From contig JAAOOA010000027.1 in the NCBI GenBank assembly GCA_012861695.1, positions 15,090,643 to 15,154,642 of the forward strand: a stretch of 64,000 nt of DNA, in the 5' to 3' direction. The notes under the pieces were generated by a model. The model saw nothing but the letters and a program-made list of their open reading frames with translations. It ran no database searches and was not told the origin of the DNA. Of this stretch, positions 62,534 to 64,000 are shown one piece after another. The stretch comes from Trematomus loennbergii (Eukaryota > Chordata > Actinopteri > Perciformes > Nototheniidae). The translations under genes were made by a program, and so were the position numbers. The stretch's first letter is position 1; each line of letters starts with the position of its first letter.

Positions 62534-62871
62534 CGGTCCGTCCACACAACGGCGTTGGAAGCTTCTTCCAACGCTTCTGCCCATTCACTTTGAATGGGGT
62601 GACGTCACTTTTCGCCGAACTGCATTGTGGGAAGCAGAGCGGAGCTTTCCTGGCGTTTCAGGCTGCAAAAGTTGAGCAATGTTCAACTTTTGAAGCTTCT
62701 GAAGCTTTCGGTGGAAGCGTCAGCCAATCAAATCATATGCCAGTACAAGCTCTAGCCAATCAAACCGCTGCTTGTGTGTCAGGGGCGGGAGATTCATGTG
62801 ATTGGTTGTTGGTCGAGCTTCAGACACGCCCGCCGGCAAGCTTTTTCCAAAGCCGCTGTGTGGACGGGCCG
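62534..62871. mobile_element. TTA-flanked TIR MITE (Harbinger-like)
   Basis: 338 bp with ends CGGTCCGTCCACACAACGG and CCGCTGTGTGGACGGGCCG, flanked by TTA at 62531-62533 and 62872-62874. The original copy reads GCAGGGTTAGAGGGG at this site (near 36990), giving the empty target. The open frame across it is a by-product. Confidence 0.9.
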
Positions 62872-63200
62872 TTAGGGGGGTAAAGTGTTGAAACTGATCC
62901 GTTTGAAATCACAGTAAATGTTAAATGTCATCTCAGCTAATTTTCTTCCCTCTTTTAGTGACGAAAGGTTAGAGGAACTACTGAACTTGTTTTCCCTTCT
63001 TTACAGTAAACTCTCCACCAGGATAATGTGGTTTATTTACCCTACAGCGCCAAGGAATCCAATGGTAAAGAGAAGCCTTTGAATAAGTCAGCTTCTGTAT
63101 ACATACCGCACATTCAGCCGGCTCCCAACCAAGAAAAAAGACCCTCAGCAAATGTAAAAAGCTAAACAAGCTGGTCACTGTTGAGACTCCGTTAGCTTAA

Positions 63201-63673
63201 AGGGGACCTATCATGCAAAATGCACTTTTGTACGTCTTTTATACATGAATATGTGTCCCCGGTGTTCCAGGGAACTCACCAAGTGTCAGAAAACACAACC
63301 CTCTCTATTTTCCTCCATACCCAAATCTCTAAAAAAGGGGCTGCAACGGATCTGATAAAAACTGATCCAGATTTGAACACTTTACTGACCTCAGGAAAGT
63401 GGCGCTACGGCTATTGGGCCAACTCCACCAATCAGGAGGAGACAGCCACGGCCATTGCCGCTCGAAAGCGCTGGAGACGCTGTAGTACATATGCCAGGCC
63501 TGTAGGTGGTGCTGTTCTCACAGAATCAGCCCTTGCAAAAACAGGGTAAAAAAGTGCAATTTGAGCGAAATGAGGCATGGCTAAAATGCATGATCTGTTA
63601 AAAAAAAGTATAAATATGCCTTATATAGGTATGGTCCTACACTATATTATTATAATAGCATGATAGGTCCACT
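63201..63673. mobile_element. TTAA MITE (AGGGGACCTATCATGC family), complete
   Basis: 473 bp, AGGGGACCTATCATGC to GCATGATAGGTCCACT, flanked by TTAA at 63197-63200 and 63674-63677. The original copy has a single TTAA here (TTAGCTTAAGGCCTG, near 37340). It is related to 39510-39888 over most of its left half. Confidence 0.93.
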
Positions 63674-64000
63674 TTAAGGCCTGTGTTGATGCAGTAACAA
63701 GCAGTTTTCTATGATGTAATGTAGGGAAAGGATCCACATGACCTTTAAGAAAGAGCATATTAAATTGCCATTTAGTAGTTATGAAGGAAGTGCACCATAA
63801 ACCCCTCAACCACTGATTTAAGGATTCATTTTGCATGATACTGATGAGCCTTACTCCATCCATAGTTTATTCAACAGATGAGATGCCAATATTGTTTTGT
63901 TTTTTTCCACATTTGTATTCTAATCCTATTTTATTAAAGTATTGTTTTTATATGTTTGCATTACTTGCTTTTAATTGCTCATTTAAATTTGCTATTTGTT

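Larger units (their letters stand above)
47068..63960. repeat. Tandem segmental duplication of 30.52 kb onwards
   Basis: Sequence from about 47068 matches that from about 30518 in the same orientation. Matched pairs include 47224-47448 with 30674-30898, 47903-48490 with 31482-32069, 58290-59340 with 32890-34020 and 63,000-63,190 with 37,130-37,330. Non-coding identity is about 95% by eye. The copy lacks about 110 bp of the usp36 promoter, about 1.5 kb of timp2 intron 1, and about 0.25 kb at 32640-32885 (replaced by 49430-58283). It runs to the right edge of the window. Confidence 0.93.

Noticed and set aside
62590..62883. 97-codon open frame near the right edge
   Set aside because: It lies wholly across the 338-bp TTA-flanked MITE, which is absent from the original copy of the segment; no domain is seen.

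Overview
The window is vertebrate nuclear DNA, most likely from a percomorph teleost. The evidence is spliced genes with GT/AG introns, two genes whose proteins match USP36 and TIMP2, long CA/GT and GATA microsatellites, and a dense load of fish-type transposons (LINE copies, hAT-like, Harbinger-like and TTAA-flanked elements). Nothing bacterial or CRISPR-like is present.

Layout. From 1 to about 15.3 kb lies mostly transposon and repeat DNA: TTAA-flanked elements, a GATA microsatellite, a 10-bp minisatellite, and a decayed LINE at 6.8-12.2 kb broken by a TIR element that itself carries a hAT-like element. A possible 3'-terminal exon of an unidentified plus-strand gene sits at 5.35 kb. From 15.3 to 30.9 kb on the minus strand is usp36, a nucleolar ubiquitin-specific protease, with one non-coding and 19 coding exons. 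From 32.1 to about 38.5 kb, also on the minus strand, is timp2 (5 exons, 219 residues), a secreted metalloproteinase inhibitor. From 38.6 to 47.07 kb the DNA is intergenic: microsatellites, LINE 3' tails, MITE remnants and a perfect hairpin.

From 47.07 kb to the right edge lies a head-to-tail tandem duplicate of the segment starting at 30.52 kb. It holds an orphan copy of the usp36 promoter and first exon, then a second timp2-like gene whose exons 2-5 lie inside the window (exon 1 should lie just past the right edge). The duplicate has since taken up several transposons, and because the original copy keeps the empty sites, each insertion can be read exactly: a TTAA-flanked element at 48.8 kb, a LINE at 60.1-62.2 kb, a TTA-flanked element at 62.5 kb and a TTAA-flanked element at 63.2 kb. 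An 8.9-kb block at 49.43-58.28 kb, containing a non-autonomous LTR retrotransposon, replaces about 0.25 kb of the original.

The most interesting observation is the duplicated timp2-like gene. Splice sites, reading frame and all nine visible cysteines are intact, yet its exons have diverged much more than its introns. By hand count about 39 codons carry replacements and about 3 carry silent changes. The changes fall on the three surfaces TIMP2 uses to bind proteases, including loss of the acidic C-terminal tail. This looks like a young tandem paralog under positive selection. A second observation is that usp36, otherwise fully conserved, has seven apparent frame breaks, six at or next to short mononucleotide runs, which points to consensus errors more than to gene death.
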